Positions 1 to 9,420 of a stretch of 64,000 nucleotides of DNA are shown piece by piece. Numbering within the stretch: position 1 is the first letter of the stretch; the number at the start of each line of letters is the position of its first letter. Origin of the DNA: Providencia rettgeri (lineage in GTDB: Bacteria > Pseudomonadota > Gammaproteobacteria > Enterobacterales > Enterobacteriaceae); assembly GCF_023205015.1 (NCBI RefSeq), contig NZ_CP096258.1:3596001-3660000 (forward strand), given 5' to 3'. Under the pieces are notes generated by a model that was given only the letters and a program-made list of their open reading frames with translations, was not told the origin of the DNA and did no database searches. A program made the position numbers and the translations under genes.

Positions 1-283
1 TAAACAAAATTCCAGCGCATTTTATTATTTAATATTATAAATTTTCAGCCAATAAGATGGCTAATTTCAGGTTGGCGCTAGTAATATAACTACTTAGATG
101 CAACAACTTAAGACCATAATAATTTGTGAGCCATGATATCGCGAAAAAATGCTAAATTCTAAAAATATCTATCTAATATGTAAAAATTTAATTAATAGAA
201 TTATAAATAGTAAGGTAAGTAATTAAAAAGGGAAGATAAGAAGAGTAGACGATAATCAAGTCGGTGTATTCTGTGTTCAACCT
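1..283. other. AT-rich non-coding start of window
   Basis: No coding region, RNA gene or convincing promoter was recognised. The stretch is AT-rich and ends at the plsC terminator. It may be the 3' or 5' flank of a gene outside the window. Confidence 0.5.
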
Positions 284-319
284 AAAAAAATAGGCAATAT
301 TTATATATTGCCTATTTTT
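284..319 (-). terminator. Rho-independent terminator of plsC
   Basis: Complementary arms AAAAATAGGCAATAT (286-300) and its reverse complement (305-319) enclose a TTAT loop. An A-run at 284-290 becomes a U-tract in the leftward plsC transcript. The symmetry would also allow rightward termination. Confidence 0.85.
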
Positions 320-342
320 AAAATAAATTCAATTAGTTAGGG

Positions 343-1077
343 TTATTTCCCTTGCTTTGCCATTTCTTCAACCTCGAGATCGAGTTCTTTAATTTTTGCT
401 TCCATTAAAGCATGGCAATGTTCAGATAATTCCCTCACTTGCTCTCGACTATAACGCGATGTATCGATCGGGTCTAACATTTCAATAATGACACTACCGT
501 TATTCCAACGGTTTAACTTAATTTTACCTTGTGTACTCGAAACGCAAACAGGCACAATCGGTACCCCTGCGGCAATCGCGGCATGAAATGCCCCCGTTTT
601 AAATGGCAGTAAACCACGGCCACGACTGCGAGTGCCTTCGGGGAACATCCATACCGAAATTTTACGTTTTTTAATCTGGTCAGCAACCTGCGTGATTGTG
701 TTATGAGCTTTAGAACGATTAGCACGGTCAATTAAAATATTACCCGTGATCCAGTACAAAAAGCCAAAAAAGGGTATATAAACCAAGCTTTTTTTACCCA
801 CAGTTACCGTTCTAGGTTGCACCCCATTCGACATAGTCACCATGTCATAATTGTTTTGGTGATTACCAATATAAATACTCGGGCCATAGCGCTTCGCTTT
901 CTCAGGGACGCGATTGATGATGTTAATCCCAAAAACGACGGATAGCCGCCCAAACATGTGACCAAATGTCATTACGTGTTTTGGGTTACGTGGGCTAAAT
1001 AGGCAATAGATCCCGCCCCCTATACATACTGCAATCGTATAAATAATAACAATGATCGCTCTAATAAGCGCTAACAT
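343..1077 (-). CDS. plsC: 1-acyl-sn-glycerol-3-phosphate acyltransferase PlsC
   Basis: This is the inner-membrane enzyme that acylates lysophosphatidic acid at sn-2 to give phosphatidic acid, the second acylation of phospholipid synthesis. The 244 aa length is near the family norm. The acyltransferase HX4D motif is His73 to Asp78, and FPEGTR is at 145-150. A hydrophobic N-terminal segment (about residues 4-27) would anchor it. The ATG start is preceded by TTGGGG. It lies downstream of parC on the same strand, as in E. coli, but a 16-bp inverted repeat separates the two genes, so it may have its own promoter. The call is secure. Confidence 0.96.
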   Translation of the reverse strand: MLALIRAIIVIIYTIAVCIGGGIYCLFSPRNPKHVMTFGHMFGRLSVVFGINIINRVPEKAKRYGPSIYIGNHQNNYDMVTMSNGVQPRTVTVGKKSLVYIPFFGFLYWITGNILIDRANRSKAHNTITQVADQIKKRKISVWMFPEGTRSRGRGLLPFKTGAFHAAIAAGVPIVPVCVSSTQGKIKLNRWNNGSVIIEMLDPIDTSRYSREQVRELSEHCHALMEAKIKELDLEVEEMAKQGK

Positions 1078-1127
1078 ACTAACCCCAAATTGTAAGAGAC
1101 TTTTCAGCCCATGATGAATATAACCTG

Positions 1128-1169
1128 CTTATAAACCTTTTGAAGTCTATAACTCAAAAGGTTTATAAG
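1128..1169. terminator. Perfect 16-bp inverted repeat between parC and plsC
   Basis: The arms CTTATAAACCTTTTGA (1128-1143) and TCAAAAGGTTTATAAG (1154-1169) are perfectly complementary around a 10-nt loop. It sits 15 bp beyond the parC stop. There is no U-tract on the leftward transcript, so it is either a factor-assisted terminator or a 3'-end stabiliser for parC mRNA. Confidence 0.6.
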
Positions 1170-1184
1170 GCTTTTCTTTACTAA

Positions 1185-3440
1185 TTATTCACTATCTACT
1201 GGCTCAATATCAATACGCTCAATATTGTGCATTCCGCGCGGTAACGATGTCCCTTTACGGCCACGTTCTGAGCGATATTTTTGTAAGTCTTCCGCTTTAA
1301 ACTTCAGCTTCCGCTTACCGAAATGCAAGGTCATTGATGCCCCTACAGGTAAAATCATCAACCAAGTCAATAAATCATCGCCAGTTGCCGCTTGTGCGCC
1401 GGCAATATTGATAATTTTATTCCCTTTACCTTTCGAAAGCTGAGGTAGATCTGCCACAGGGAAGATTAACATACGCCCTGCTTTGGTAATTGCCAACAGC
1501 AAATCTTCTTGCTCATTATGCAATTCAATAGGTGCCAATACTTTTGCATTTTCAGGTAAAGAAATTAAGGCTTTACCTGTTTTATTTTTAGTGACTAAGT
1601 CGTTGAAGGTACAAATAAAACCGTAACCTGCATCCGAAGCCATTAAATATTTTTGGTCGTCAGGCGCCATTAATACATGTTCAATGGTTGCGCCAGGTGG
1701 CAAGGTTAGCTTACCGGTTAAAGGCTCTCCCTGACTGCGTGCAGATGGCAATTCCAGCGGGTCAATGGAATAACTGCGCCCTGTAGTATCAAGGAACACG
1801 GCAGCTTGGTTTGACTTACCTCGCGCAGCCCCTTTAAAGCCATCTCCTGCTTTATAGTTCAGATTAGTCGGCTCGATATCATGCCCTTTAGCACTACGTA
1901 CCCACCCCATATCAGAAAGCACAACGGTAATTGGTTCTGACGGTAAAATCTCATGTTCGCTCATGGCTTTCGCTTCTTCGCGTTCATGCAGTGGGGAGCG
2001 ACGGTCATCACCGTAATCTTTGGCGTCGGCTTGAATTTCTTTTTTAATCAACGTATTTAAACGTCTTTCAGACCCAAGGATCGCTTGTAAGTCATCGCGC
2101 TCTTTGGCTAACTCATCTTGGTCGCCACGAATTTTCATTTCCTCAAGTTTGGCTAAATGACGTAATTTTAACTCTAAAATAGCTTCAGCTTGAGTGTCAC
2201 TAATATTAAAACGCGACATGAGAACCGCTTTTGGTTCATCCTCTGTACGAATAATTTCAATGACTTCATCAATATTCAGGTAGGCGATTAATAAACCATC
2301 TAAAATATGTAAGCGTCTTAATACTTTTTCTAACCGATGATTTAAGCGGTTACGCACAGTTTGGCGACGGTAAGCAATCCACTCATTTAAGATCTCAACG
2401 AGCCCTTTCACCGCAGGTCGGTTATCTAAACCAATCATATTAAGGTTAACGCGGTAGCTACGCTCTAAATCCGTTGTCGCAAATAAGTGTGTCATCACTT
2501 GTTCAAGATCAACGCGATTACTACGTGGAACTATCACTAAACGTGTTGGGTTTTCATGGTTGGATTCATCACGTAAATCTTCAACCATCGGTAGTTTCTT
2601 CGCACGCATTTGGCTGGCAATTTGTTCCAGTACTTTTGCACCTGAAACTTGATGAGGTAATGCCGTGATCACCGCATTACCATCTTCTTTTTCCCACACC
2701 GCACGCATACGTACAGAACCGCGTCCATTTTGATAAATCTTACGGATATCATCACGGGAAGAAATAATTTCTGCTTCCGTTGGGAAATCTGGTCCCGGCA
2801 CAAATGCCATGATGTCATCAAGATTTAGCGTAGGTTTATCCAGTAAAGCAACCAAAGCTTGAGCCACTTCTCGGGCGTTATGTGGTGGAATATCTGTCGC
2901 CATCCCAACCGCAATACCCGTGGTTCCGTTTAACAGAATATTCGGCAAACGCGCAGGCAACATTTTTGGCTCATTTAGCGTACCATCAAAGTTTGGTACC
3001 CAATCCACAGTGCCATGGCCAAGTTCGCTGAGTAAAACTTCAGCATATTTTGATAAACGTGATTCGGTATAACGCATGGCTGCGAACGATTTAGGGTCAT
3101 CGGGTGCCCCCCAGTTCCCTTGGCCATCCACCAGCGGGTAACGGTAAGAAAATGGCTGTGCCATCAATACCATCGCTTCATAACAAGCGATATCACCATG
3201 CGGGTGATATTTACCGAGAACATCGCCCACCGTTCTGGCGGACTTTTTGTATTTCGCAGTGTTGCTTAAGCCAAGTTCTGACATTGCATACACAATACGG
3301 CGCTGAACAGGTTTAAGCCCATCGCCAATAAATGGTAATGCCCTATCCATGATGACGTACATCGAATAGTTCAGATAGGCATTTTCAGTGAAGGCGTGTA
3401 GCGGTAAACGCTCTACACCATCATGAGTAATTTCACTCAT
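1185..3440 (-). CDS. parC: DNA topoisomerase IV subunit A ParC, with quinolone-target Ile84
   Basis: ParC is the DNA-cleaving subunit of topoisomerase IV, which decatenates daughter chromosomes together with ParE. It is 751 aa and nearly colinear with E. coli ParC, with a four-residue longer N-terminus. The active-site tyrosine is Tyr124 in AAMRYTESRL (E. coli Tyr120). In the quinolone-resistance region the sequence is YHPHGDIACYE: Ile84 stands where E. coli has Ser80 (codon ATC, plus-strand 3189-3191), while the Glu equivalent to E. coli Glu84 (Glu88 here) is kept. The start is ATG with AAGGAA 10 bp upstream, 33 bp after parE, so the two are probably cotranscribed. Confidence 0.98.
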   Translation of the reverse strand: MSEITHDGVERLPLHAFTENAYLNYSMYVIMDRALPFIGDGLKPVQRRIVYAMSELGLSNTAKYKKSARTVGDVLGKYHPHGDIACYEAMVLMAQPFSYRYPLVDGQGNWGAPDDPKSFAAMRYTESRLSKYAEVLLSELGHGTVDWVPNFDGTLNEPKMLPARLPNILLNGTTGIAVGMATDIPPHNAREVAQALVALLDKPTLNLDDIMAFVPGPDFPTEAEIISSRDDIRKIYQNGRGSVRMRAVWEKEDGNAVITALPHQVSGAKVLEQIASQMRAKKLPMVEDLRDESNHENPTRLVIVPRSNRVDLEQVMTHLFATTDLERSYRVNLNMIGLDNRPAVKGLVEILNEWIAYRRQTVRNRLNHRLEKVLRRLHILDGLLIAYLNIDEVIEIIRTEDEPKAVLMSRFNISDTQAEAILELKLRHLAKLEEMKIRGDQDELAKERDDLQAILGSERRLNTLIKKEIQADAKDYGDDRRSPLHEREEAKAMSEHEILPSEPITVVLSDMGWVRSAKGHDIEPTNLNYKAGDGFKGAARGKSNQAAVFLDTTGRSYSIDPLELPSARSQGEPLTGKLTLPPGATIEHVLMAPDDQKYLMASDAGYGFICTFNDLVTKNKTGKALISLPENAKVLAPIELHNEQEDLLLAITKAGRMLIFPVADLPQLSKGKGNKIINIAGAQAATGDDLLTWLMILPVGASMTLHFGKRKLKFKAEDLQKYRSERGRKGTSLPRGMHNIERIDIEPVDSE

Positions 3441-3473
3441 TCAATTCGTTCCTTTCTCATCGCAATTCGGATA

Positions 3474-5369
3474 TTAGACATCAATTTCAGCCATATCGCC
3501 TTTCTCTTGCAGCCAATTACGGCGGTCTTCCGAACGTTTTTTCGCCAGAAGCATGTCCATCACAGCAAGAGTTTGTTGGTAGTTTTCATCATCGATAATT
3601 AGCTGTACAAGACGACGAGTATTTGGATCTAATGTGGTTTCACGTAATTGCAGTGGGTTCATTTCACCCAGCCCTTTAAAGCGCTGAACATTGGGTTTAC
3701 CTCGCTTGCGGCTAAGGCGGTCAAGCACAGCATTTTTTTCGCTTTCATCAAGGGCGTAAAACGTTTCTTTACCTAAATCAATGCGGTATAGCGGTGGCAT
3801 TGCCATATAGACATGCCCTGCTTTAACGAGTGTTGGGAAATGACGGACAAATAACGCACATAATAGTGTCGCAATGTGTAAGCCATCGGAGTCCGCATCC
3901 GCAAGGATACAAATTTTCCCATAGCGCAATTGGCTAAGGTCTTCACTATCAGGGTCTATTCCAATAGCCACAGAGATGTCATGCACCTCTTGGGAGGCTA
4001 AAACCTCATCGGAAGACACTTCCCACGTATTGAGGATTTTACCGCGCAACGGCATGATAGCTTGATATTCACGGTCACGCGCTTGTTTTGCAGACCCCCC
4101 AGCGGAGTCCCCTTCAACAAGAAACAGCTCCGTCATACTTAGATCTTGCGAGCTACAGTCGGCCAATTTACCCGGCAATGCAGGGCCACTGGTGAGTTTT
4201 TTACGCACCACTTTTTTCGCCGCACGCATTCTACGTTGTGCGCTAGAAATGGCCATTTCTGCAAGCTGTTCAGCCACTTGCACGTTCTGATTAAGCCATA
4301 AACTGAAGGCATCTTTCACCACCCCCGAAACAAAGGCGGCACATTGACGAGAAGACAGGCGCTCTTTGGTTTGCCCAGCAAATTGTGGATCTTGCATTTT
4401 AACGGAAAGCACATAGGTACAGCGCTCCCAAATATCATCTGCTGAGAGCTTAACACCGCGAGGCAATATATTACGGAACTCGCAAAACTCACGCATCGCA
4501 TCAAGCAACCCTTGGCGTAGCCCATTAACATGGGTTCCGCCTTGCGCTGTAGGGATAAGGTTAACGTAGCTTTCCGTGAGTAATTCACCACCTTCAGGCA
4601 ACCAAAGCAGTGCCCATTGAGCGGCTTCCGTTTCCCCAGAAAATTCACCTGTAAACGGTTTTGGTGGTAACGCTTCAAGGCCGTCAATTGACTCCATGAG
4701 GTAATCGGTTAACCCATCGCTGTAGCACCAACTTTGTTCTGTATTGTTGAGCTTATCCTTAAACGTGATTTTCACGCCAGGGCATAAAACAGCTTTGGCT
4801 TTTAAGTTATGAGTTAAACGCGTTACTGAAAATCTTGGGCTATCAAAATAGCTGCCATCCGGCCAAAAATGCACGCTGGTCCCTGTGTTACGTTTGCCAC
4901 AAGTCCCTAGTACATGTAAATCTTCCACCTTATCGCCGTTCTCAAAGGCAATTTGATACACTTGGCTATCACGACGAACAGTAACTTCAATACGTTTTGA
5001 TAACGCATTGACAACAGAAATCCCGACACCGTGTAAACCACCTGAGAATTGGTAGTTTTTATTGGAGAATTTTCCCCCTGCATGTAATTGCCCCAAGATC
5101 AGCTCAACCGCTGACACTTTCATTTCTGGGTGAATATCGACAGGCATACCCCGCCCATCATCAATTACTTCAAGGGATTGATCGGCATGTAAAATAACCT
5201 CGATGTGGCTCGCGTGCCCCGCAAGCGCTTCATCGACGCTATTATCAATTACTTCTTGAGCCAAATGGTTCGGTCGACTGGTGTCGGTATACATCCCCGG
5301 GCGACGGCGAACAGGCTCTAAACCACTGAGGACTTCAATGGCCTCTGCGTTATAACTAGATTGAGTCAT
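3474..5369 (-). CDS. parE: DNA topoisomerase IV subunit B ParE
   Basis: ParE is the GHKL ATPase subunit of topoisomerase IV. At 631 aa it matches E. coli (630). It has the ATP-binding DDGRGMPVDIHP and GGLHGVGISVVNALS motifs in the N-terminal domain. The TOPRIM domain has VEGDSAGGSAKQ, the PLRGKILN segment and the metal-binding DADSDG. The quinolone-related stretch LNTWEVSSDEVL is wild type in appearance. ATG at 5369 is chosen because MTQSSYNAEAIEV aligns with the E. coli N-terminus; an in-frame TTG 42 bp upstream is unlikely. It directly precedes parC, unlike E. coli where about ten genes intervene. Confidence 0.97.
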   Translation of the reverse strand: MTQSSYNAEAIEVLSGLEPVRRRPGMYTDTSRPNHLAQEVIDNSVDEALAGHASHIEVILHADQSLEVIDDGRGMPVDIHPEMKVSAVELILGQLHAGGKFSNKNYQFSGGLHGVGISVVNALSKRIEVTVRRDSQVYQIAFENGDKVEDLHVLGTCGKRNTGTSVHFWPDGSYFDSPRFSVTRLTHNLKAKAVLCPGVKITFKDKLNNTEQSWCYSDGLTDYLMESIDGLEALPPKPFTGEFSGETEAAQWALLWLPEGGELLTESYVNLIPTAQGGTHVNGLRQGLLDAMREFCEFRNILPRGVKLSADDIWERCTYVLSVKMQDPQFAGQTKERLSSRQCAAFVSGVVKDAFSLWLNQNVQVAEQLAEMAISSAQRRMRAAKKVVRKKLTSGPALPGKLADCSSQDLSMTELFLVEGDSAGGSAKQARDREYQAIMPLRGKILNTWEVSSDEVLASQEVHDISVAIGIDPDSEDLSQLRYGKICILADADSDGLHIATLLCALFVRHFPTLVKAGHVYMAMPPLYRIDLGKETFYALDESEKNAVLDRLSRKRGKPNVQRFKGLGEMNPLQLRETTLDPNTRRLVQLIIDDENYQQTLAVMDMLLAKKRSEDRRNWLQEKGDMAEIDV

Positions 5370-5456
5370 GTTGTCATTCTGCGGTAATAGGTGATTAATT
5401 GAACTATTCAATCAGTGAGTTACTGTTGATAATAACAGTGTTCATACGTTTTGACA

Positions 5457-6038
5457 CTATTTCTCTGCCAATTGTAGGAAATCAACAATTTGAGAAAAGT
5501 AAGATTCAAAACCAATAAAGGCATGATTACCGTCAGGTTCCACAGTTTGTTTGCACTTTGAAAGATAGGCAACAGCCTCTCGATAATCAAGTACTTCATC
5601 ACCCATTTGTTGTAACAACCAAATAAGATGAGGCGAAGTTAGTCTTTCAATGTATAAAGATTTTAGCTCATGGATATGCTTTTCTTCCAACACATATTGT
5701 TCATGAGTATATGGGTTTGTATTGTCGCCTAAGTAGTCTTGCAGTAAATCAAAAGGACGCACTGCGGGGTTTACGACGACAGCAGGAAGCTGATAACGCT
5801 CTGAAAACCAAATTGAAAAATAACCGCCTAGCGAAGAGCCGACTAACCCCATTTTTTCATGCTGATGCTGTTGGATAATATCATCCAACATAGCTTGGGC
5901 TTGCTGAGGGTAATTTGGCAACTGCGGTACAAGCATATTAATATGTGGATAATTCATACCAATCCATTGCTTTAAGCTATTAGCTTTAGCGGATTGAGGT
6001 GAACTATTAAAACCATGAATATAAAGTAGAGTTGACAT
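5457..6038 (-). CDS. yqiA: YqiA family alpha/beta-hydrolase (esterase)
   Basis: This is a small cytoplasmic serine esterase of the YqiA family, shown in E. coli to hydrolyse short acyl esters; the physiological substrate is unknown. It is 193 aa, the same length as E. coli YqiA, when started at the ATG at 6038 (MSTLLYIHGF). The nucleophile elbow is GSSLGG with Ser69. Asp and His candidates lie in GDEVLDY and GNHAF near the C-terminus. The start lies 7 bp after the cpdA stop, so cpdA-yqiA-parE look cotranscribed, as in E. coli. Confidence 0.92.
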   Translation of the reverse strand: MSTLLYIHGFNSSPQSAKANSLKQWIGMNYPHINMLVPQLPNYPQQAQAMLDDIIQQHQHEKMGLVGSSLGGYFSIWFSERYQLPAVVVNPAVRPFDLLQDYLGDNTNPYTHEQYVLEEKHIHELKSLYIERLTSPHLIWLLQQMGDEVLDYREAVAYLSKCKQTVEPDGNHAFIGFESYFSQIVDFLQLAEK

Positions 6039-6045
6039 AAGCGAA

Positions 6046-6885
6046 TTAATAACCGTCAGAGTCAAGGTCAGGGCTAAACTCCCTTGTGTCTAAACGGTGA
6101 ACGCGGGTTGTAATATGCCTTTGGCTTTGTTCATTAATACTTAATTCTAAATATCGCCAACCTGGCGCGACGGTGTCTAGCGCAAAATTAGTACAGTGAG
6201 GCTTAAACTGTACACAGGTAGAAGGCGTTGCTAACAACCGAATACCGTGCCAATTTTCATCCATTTCTTGATGAATATGGCCACATAGCATCGCTTTAAC
6301 ATTTGAATAGTTTTTTAAGTAGTCAGCTAAAATATGTGAATTTCTCAAACTGTGCTGATCAAGCCAAGTACAACCCGAAGCTAGAGGATGGTGATGCAGC
6401 ATAATCAATGTAGTACGCTCAGGTTCAGCATCTAAGCTGGCTTTCATCCACTCTAACTGTTGCTCAGAAAGCTCGCCATGAGGTACATCTTGAAGCTGGC
6501 TATCCAGCATCAAGATTTGCCATTCATCACCAATCAAAATTTGTTTAGCACTTGAAATCCCCGCGACTCGGAGTGTTTCTACCATTGCAGGCGGGTAGTC
6601 ATGATTACCAGGAAGCCATACACAAGGAGCAGGGATACGCGCAATGCCATCCGCAAAATGCTGATAAGCTTGTGGTGATTGGTCTTGAACTAAATCTCCT
6701 GTCGCAACAATTAAGTCAATTGGGAGATTTTCCTCAGTGATAGCATCAAGTACCGCCTGATAGCTTTTGTAAGTATTTACCCCTAAAAGCGTATTTTCTG
6801 TATTAGCGAAAAGATGCGTATCAGTAACCTGTAAAATTCTCACAATTTTAGAGTTCTTTGCAGTCACTTCAAGCTGGCTGTCCAA
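6046..6885 (-). CDS. cpdA: 3',5'-cyclic-AMP phosphodiesterase CpdA
   Basis: CpdA hydrolyses cAMP to AMP and so tunes CRP signalling. It is a class III, dinuclear-metal calcineurin-like phosphoesterase of 279 aa. The metal-ligand blocks are in order: DTH at 22-24, GD at 63-64, GNHD at 93-96, a late HHHPL, and GHIHQE. The order nudF-cpdA-yqiA-parE follows E. coli except that yqiB is absent between nudF and cpdA. The 144-bp gap upstream holds no gene and probably contains the promoter. Confidence 0.94.
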   Translation of the reverse strand: MDSQLEVTAKNSKIVRILQVTDTHLFANTENTLLGVNTYKSYQAVLDAITEENLPIDLIVATGDLVQDQSPQAYQHFADGIARIPAPCVWLPGNHDYPPAMVETLRVAGISSAKQILIGDEWQILMLDSQLQDVPHGELSEQQLEWMKASLDAEPERTTLIMLHHHPLASGCTWLDQHSLRNSHILADYLKNYSNVKAMLCGHIHQEMDENWHGIRLLATPSTCVQFKPHCTNFALDTVAPGWRYLELSINEQSQRHITTRVHRLDTREFSPDLDSDGY

Positions 6886-7029
6886 AAGTATTCCTTTTCC
6901 TTAAATATTATTTAGTACCTAATCTATTTATTACAACTATATAAAAGCTAAACACACTTACAACTATCTTAAAACTTTACTTTCTAACTTTCTGCTAATC
7001 AGCACACACTTCACCAGATTAATCGGTAT

Positions 7030-7668
7030 TTAAAACGATTTCATCCACTTTTCATGTAGCTTTTGATAGTGGAGTTGTAACCATTGAATCGCAATAACTG
7101 TCGCGGCATTATCAATAGTGCCGTCTTCAACCCATTGATATGCTTGTACTCGGCTGACCACATGTACACGAATATCTTCATTTTCTGACGCGAGCCCATG
7201 CACACCTTTCGCTTGGCTACTATCGACTTCACCGATAAATACATGCATGCGCTCAGTTGTCCCGCCAGGGCTAGAAAGATAACTTAGCGCTTTTTCAGTT
7301 CGACCAATAACCAACCCAGCTTCTTCAACAGCTTCGCGGCGAATAACTTCTTCGGGTGATTCATTCTGCTCTATCATTCCCGCAACGGCTTCGAGCAACC
7401 AAGGTGTTTCACTCGTTTCGATAGCAGGTAACCTAATTTGTTCAATTAAAACAACGCTATCTGTTTTTGGGTCATAGGGTAAAACCACACCTGCATGGCC
7501 CCGCTCAAAAACTTCACGGCGAATTTCTTTACTCCATCCGCCCGCGAAGAGGCGATGACGAAATTGATATTCAACCATTTGAAAAAAACCGTTAAATAAT
7601 TTACGCTTGGATATAATTTCAACATCATTTTTGCCGTATTTAATTGGCTGCTCTATTTGTTTTGTCAT
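7030..7668 (-). CDS. nudF: ADP-ribose pyrophosphatase NudF
   Basis: This Nudix hydrolase cleaves ADP-ribose to AMP and ribose 5-phosphate. The Nudix box is complete: G-x5-E-x7-REAVEEAGLV, beginning GMIEQNESPEEV. It has 212 aa from the ATG at 7668, which has an ideal GGAG six bases upstream; the in-frame TTG at 7686 would add six residues and lacks such a site. E. coli NudF has 209 aa. It is divergent from tolC, as in E. coli. Confidence 0.94.
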   Translation of the reverse strand: MTKQIEQPIKYGKNDVEIISKRKLFNGFFQMVEYQFRHRLFAGGWSKEIRREVFERGHAGVVLPYDPKTDSVVLIEQIRLPAIETSETPWLLEAVAGMIEQNESPEEVIRREAVEEAGLVIGRTEKALSYLSSPGGTTERMHVFIGEVDSSQAKGVHGLASENEDIRVHVVSRVQAYQWVEDGTIDNAATVIAIQWLQLHYQKLHEKWMKSF

Positions 7669-7973
7669 TTCATTCTCCAAACTCAATTATTCCATCTTAA
7701 GGAAATAATTGTGGATTAAAACAGTTTTTGAGGTTTTTTAACCTTAGATGAGGTAATGTTTAATAAATTGAGACAAAATGGCACAAAAGGCTACCGTTAA
7801 TAGAAGTGATACTCTGTTACAATAAGCGCCATTATTCAAATCAAAGAGCAACATAGTGTCTGTTTTTAATAACTGTCTCTAAAACGGATAATTTAACATC
7901 TATCGCCTAGTTAGGCATGGTACGTTTTAGACAACAGACTCAACTTAATTTGCTGTTTAATCAAGGAATCAAA
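7669..7973. promoter_or_regulatory. Divergent nudF/tolC promoter region
   Basis: This 305-bp stretch without a gene separates the divergent starts of nudF and tolC. In E. coli the tolC promoter region carries MarA/SoxS/Rob and PhoP sites. No site could be assigned with confidence here. An in-frame ATG at 7917 lies upstream of tolC but has no good ribosome site. Confidence 0.5.
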
Positions 7974-9362
7974 ATGAAGAAACTGCTTCCCCTTTTAATT
8001 TCGATGAGTTTTGTGGGTCTCAGTACCAATAGCTTTGCAGAAGATTTACTACAGGTTTACCAAAAATCCAAAGAAAGTAATCCTGAATTAAGGAAATCAT
8101 TAGCTGAACGTAATCAAGCTTTTGAAAAAATTAATGAATCTCGCAGCCCATTATTGCCACAATTAGGTTTAGGTGCGGGCGCTAGCTACGGCAGTGGTTA
8201 CCGCGATGCAAGAAACACTGAAAGCACAGGTTTAAATGCTTCATTAAAGCTAACTCAAGTTGTGTTTGATATGTCTAAATGGCGCCAATTGACTATCCAA
8301 GAAAAAACAGCGGGTATTTCCGATGTCACCTATCAAACAAGCCAACAGCAATTAATTTTAAATACTGCAACTGCGTATTTTAACGTCTTAAAAGCGATTG
8401 ACGCGTTATCTTATATTGAAGCAAATAAAGAAGCGGTTTATCGCCAATTAGACCAAGTTACACAACGCTTTAACGTGGGCCTTGTTGCCATTACTGACGT
8501 GCAAAACGCCCGTGCAAACTATGATAGCGTTATTGCACAAGAAGTTGCAGGCCGTAACGAGTTAGAAAATGCGATTGAAAAACTGCGTCAAGTCAGTGGC
8601 GTGTACTACAACCAACTCGCTTCTTTAAATATCGACCGCTTTAAAACCAATGAGCTGGGCGATATCAACGCTATCCTAAAAGAAGCCGAAGAGCGTAACC
8701 TCAGCCTGTTGAGCGCACGTTTAGCACAAGATGTTTCTCGAGAAAACATCCGTTTAGCTGAAACAGGTCACATGCCAACGGTTAACTTAGATGCATCTAC
8801 TAGCGTTGCAAATACCTATCAGCATGGCAGCGGTTATAACACGCCATATGGTGGTGGGGCGACCAACAGCTATAATGGACAAAATAGCATTGGCTTAAAT
8901 TTAAGCATTCCACTGTATACTGGTGGTGCAGTCAGTTCTCAGGTTGAACAAGCACAATATGGTTTCCAAGGTGCGAGCGAACAACTAGAAAGCGTTTATC
9001 GCAATGTGGTTCAGTTAGTTCGTTCATCATTTAATAACGTATCATCGTCAATCAGTAGTATTAATGCTTACAAACAAGTCGTTGTTTCCGCACAAAGCTC
9101 ACTAGATGCAATGGAAGCTGGCTACCAGGTAGGAACTCGTACAATTGTTGACGTATTGACAGCAACAACCGCGCTATACCAAGCGAAACAAAATCTGTCT
9201 AATGCTCGTTACGATTACATGATTAACCAACTGAATATCGAATTTGCTCGTGGTACGTTGAACGAAGACGATATTGCACGTTTGAATGCGAACTTAGGTA
9301 AAGAGATTTCAACCTCTGCAACTAGTATTATTCGTAGTACCAATGCGCCAAAAATGAACTAA
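7974..9362 (+). CDS. tolC: Outer-membrane efflux channel TolC
   Basis: TolC is a trimeric outer-membrane and periplasmic tunnel used by RND, MFS and ABC tripartite pumps and by type I secretion. It has 462 aa from ATG 7974 (AAGGAATC upstream), with a signal peptide MKKLLPLL...NSFA cleaved near residue 22. Two tandem OEP repeats follow. Their duplicated sequences are recognisable as FNVGLVAITDVQNARANYD in the first half and GYQVGTRTIVDVLTAT in the second. It is slightly shorter than E. coli TolC (493 aa precursor), with the difference at the C-terminal tail. It is followed by a strong terminator. Confidence 0.96.
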   Translation: MKKLLPLLISMSFVGLSTNSFAEDLLQVYQKSKESNPELRKSLAERNQAFEKINESRSPLLPQLGLGAGASYGSGYRDARNTESTGLNASLKLTQVVFDMSKWRQLTIQEKTAGISDVTYQTSQQQLILNTATAYFNVLKAIDALSYIEANKEAVYRQLDQVTQRFNVGLVAITDVQNARANYDSVIAQEVAGRNELENAIEKLRQVSGVYYNQLASLNIDRFKTNELGDINAILKEAEERNLSLLSARLAQDVSRENIRLAETGHMPTVNLDASTSVANTYQHGSGYNTPYGGGATNSYNGQNSIGLNLSIPLYTGGAVSSQVEQAQYGFQGASEQLESVYRNVVQLVRSSFNNVSSSISSINAYKQVVVSAQSSLDAMEAGYQVGTRTIVDVLTATTALYQAKQNLSNARYDYMINQLNIEFARGTLNEDDIARLNANLGKEISTSATSIIRSTNAPKMN

Positions 9363-9391
9363 AATTCTTAGTTTATTTGAAAATGATATAA

Positions 9392-9420
9392 TGACCCGCT
9401 TATATAGCGGGTTATTTTTT
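9392..9420 (+). terminator. Rho-independent terminator of tolC
   Basis: Arms ACCCGCT (9394-9400) and AGCGGGT (9406-9412) flank a TATAT loop and are followed by TATTTTTT. Confidence 0.9.

Noticed and set aside
5370..5411. N-terminal extension of parE from a TTG codon
   Set aside because: The internal ATG at 5369 reproduces the conserved N-terminus and length of ParE.
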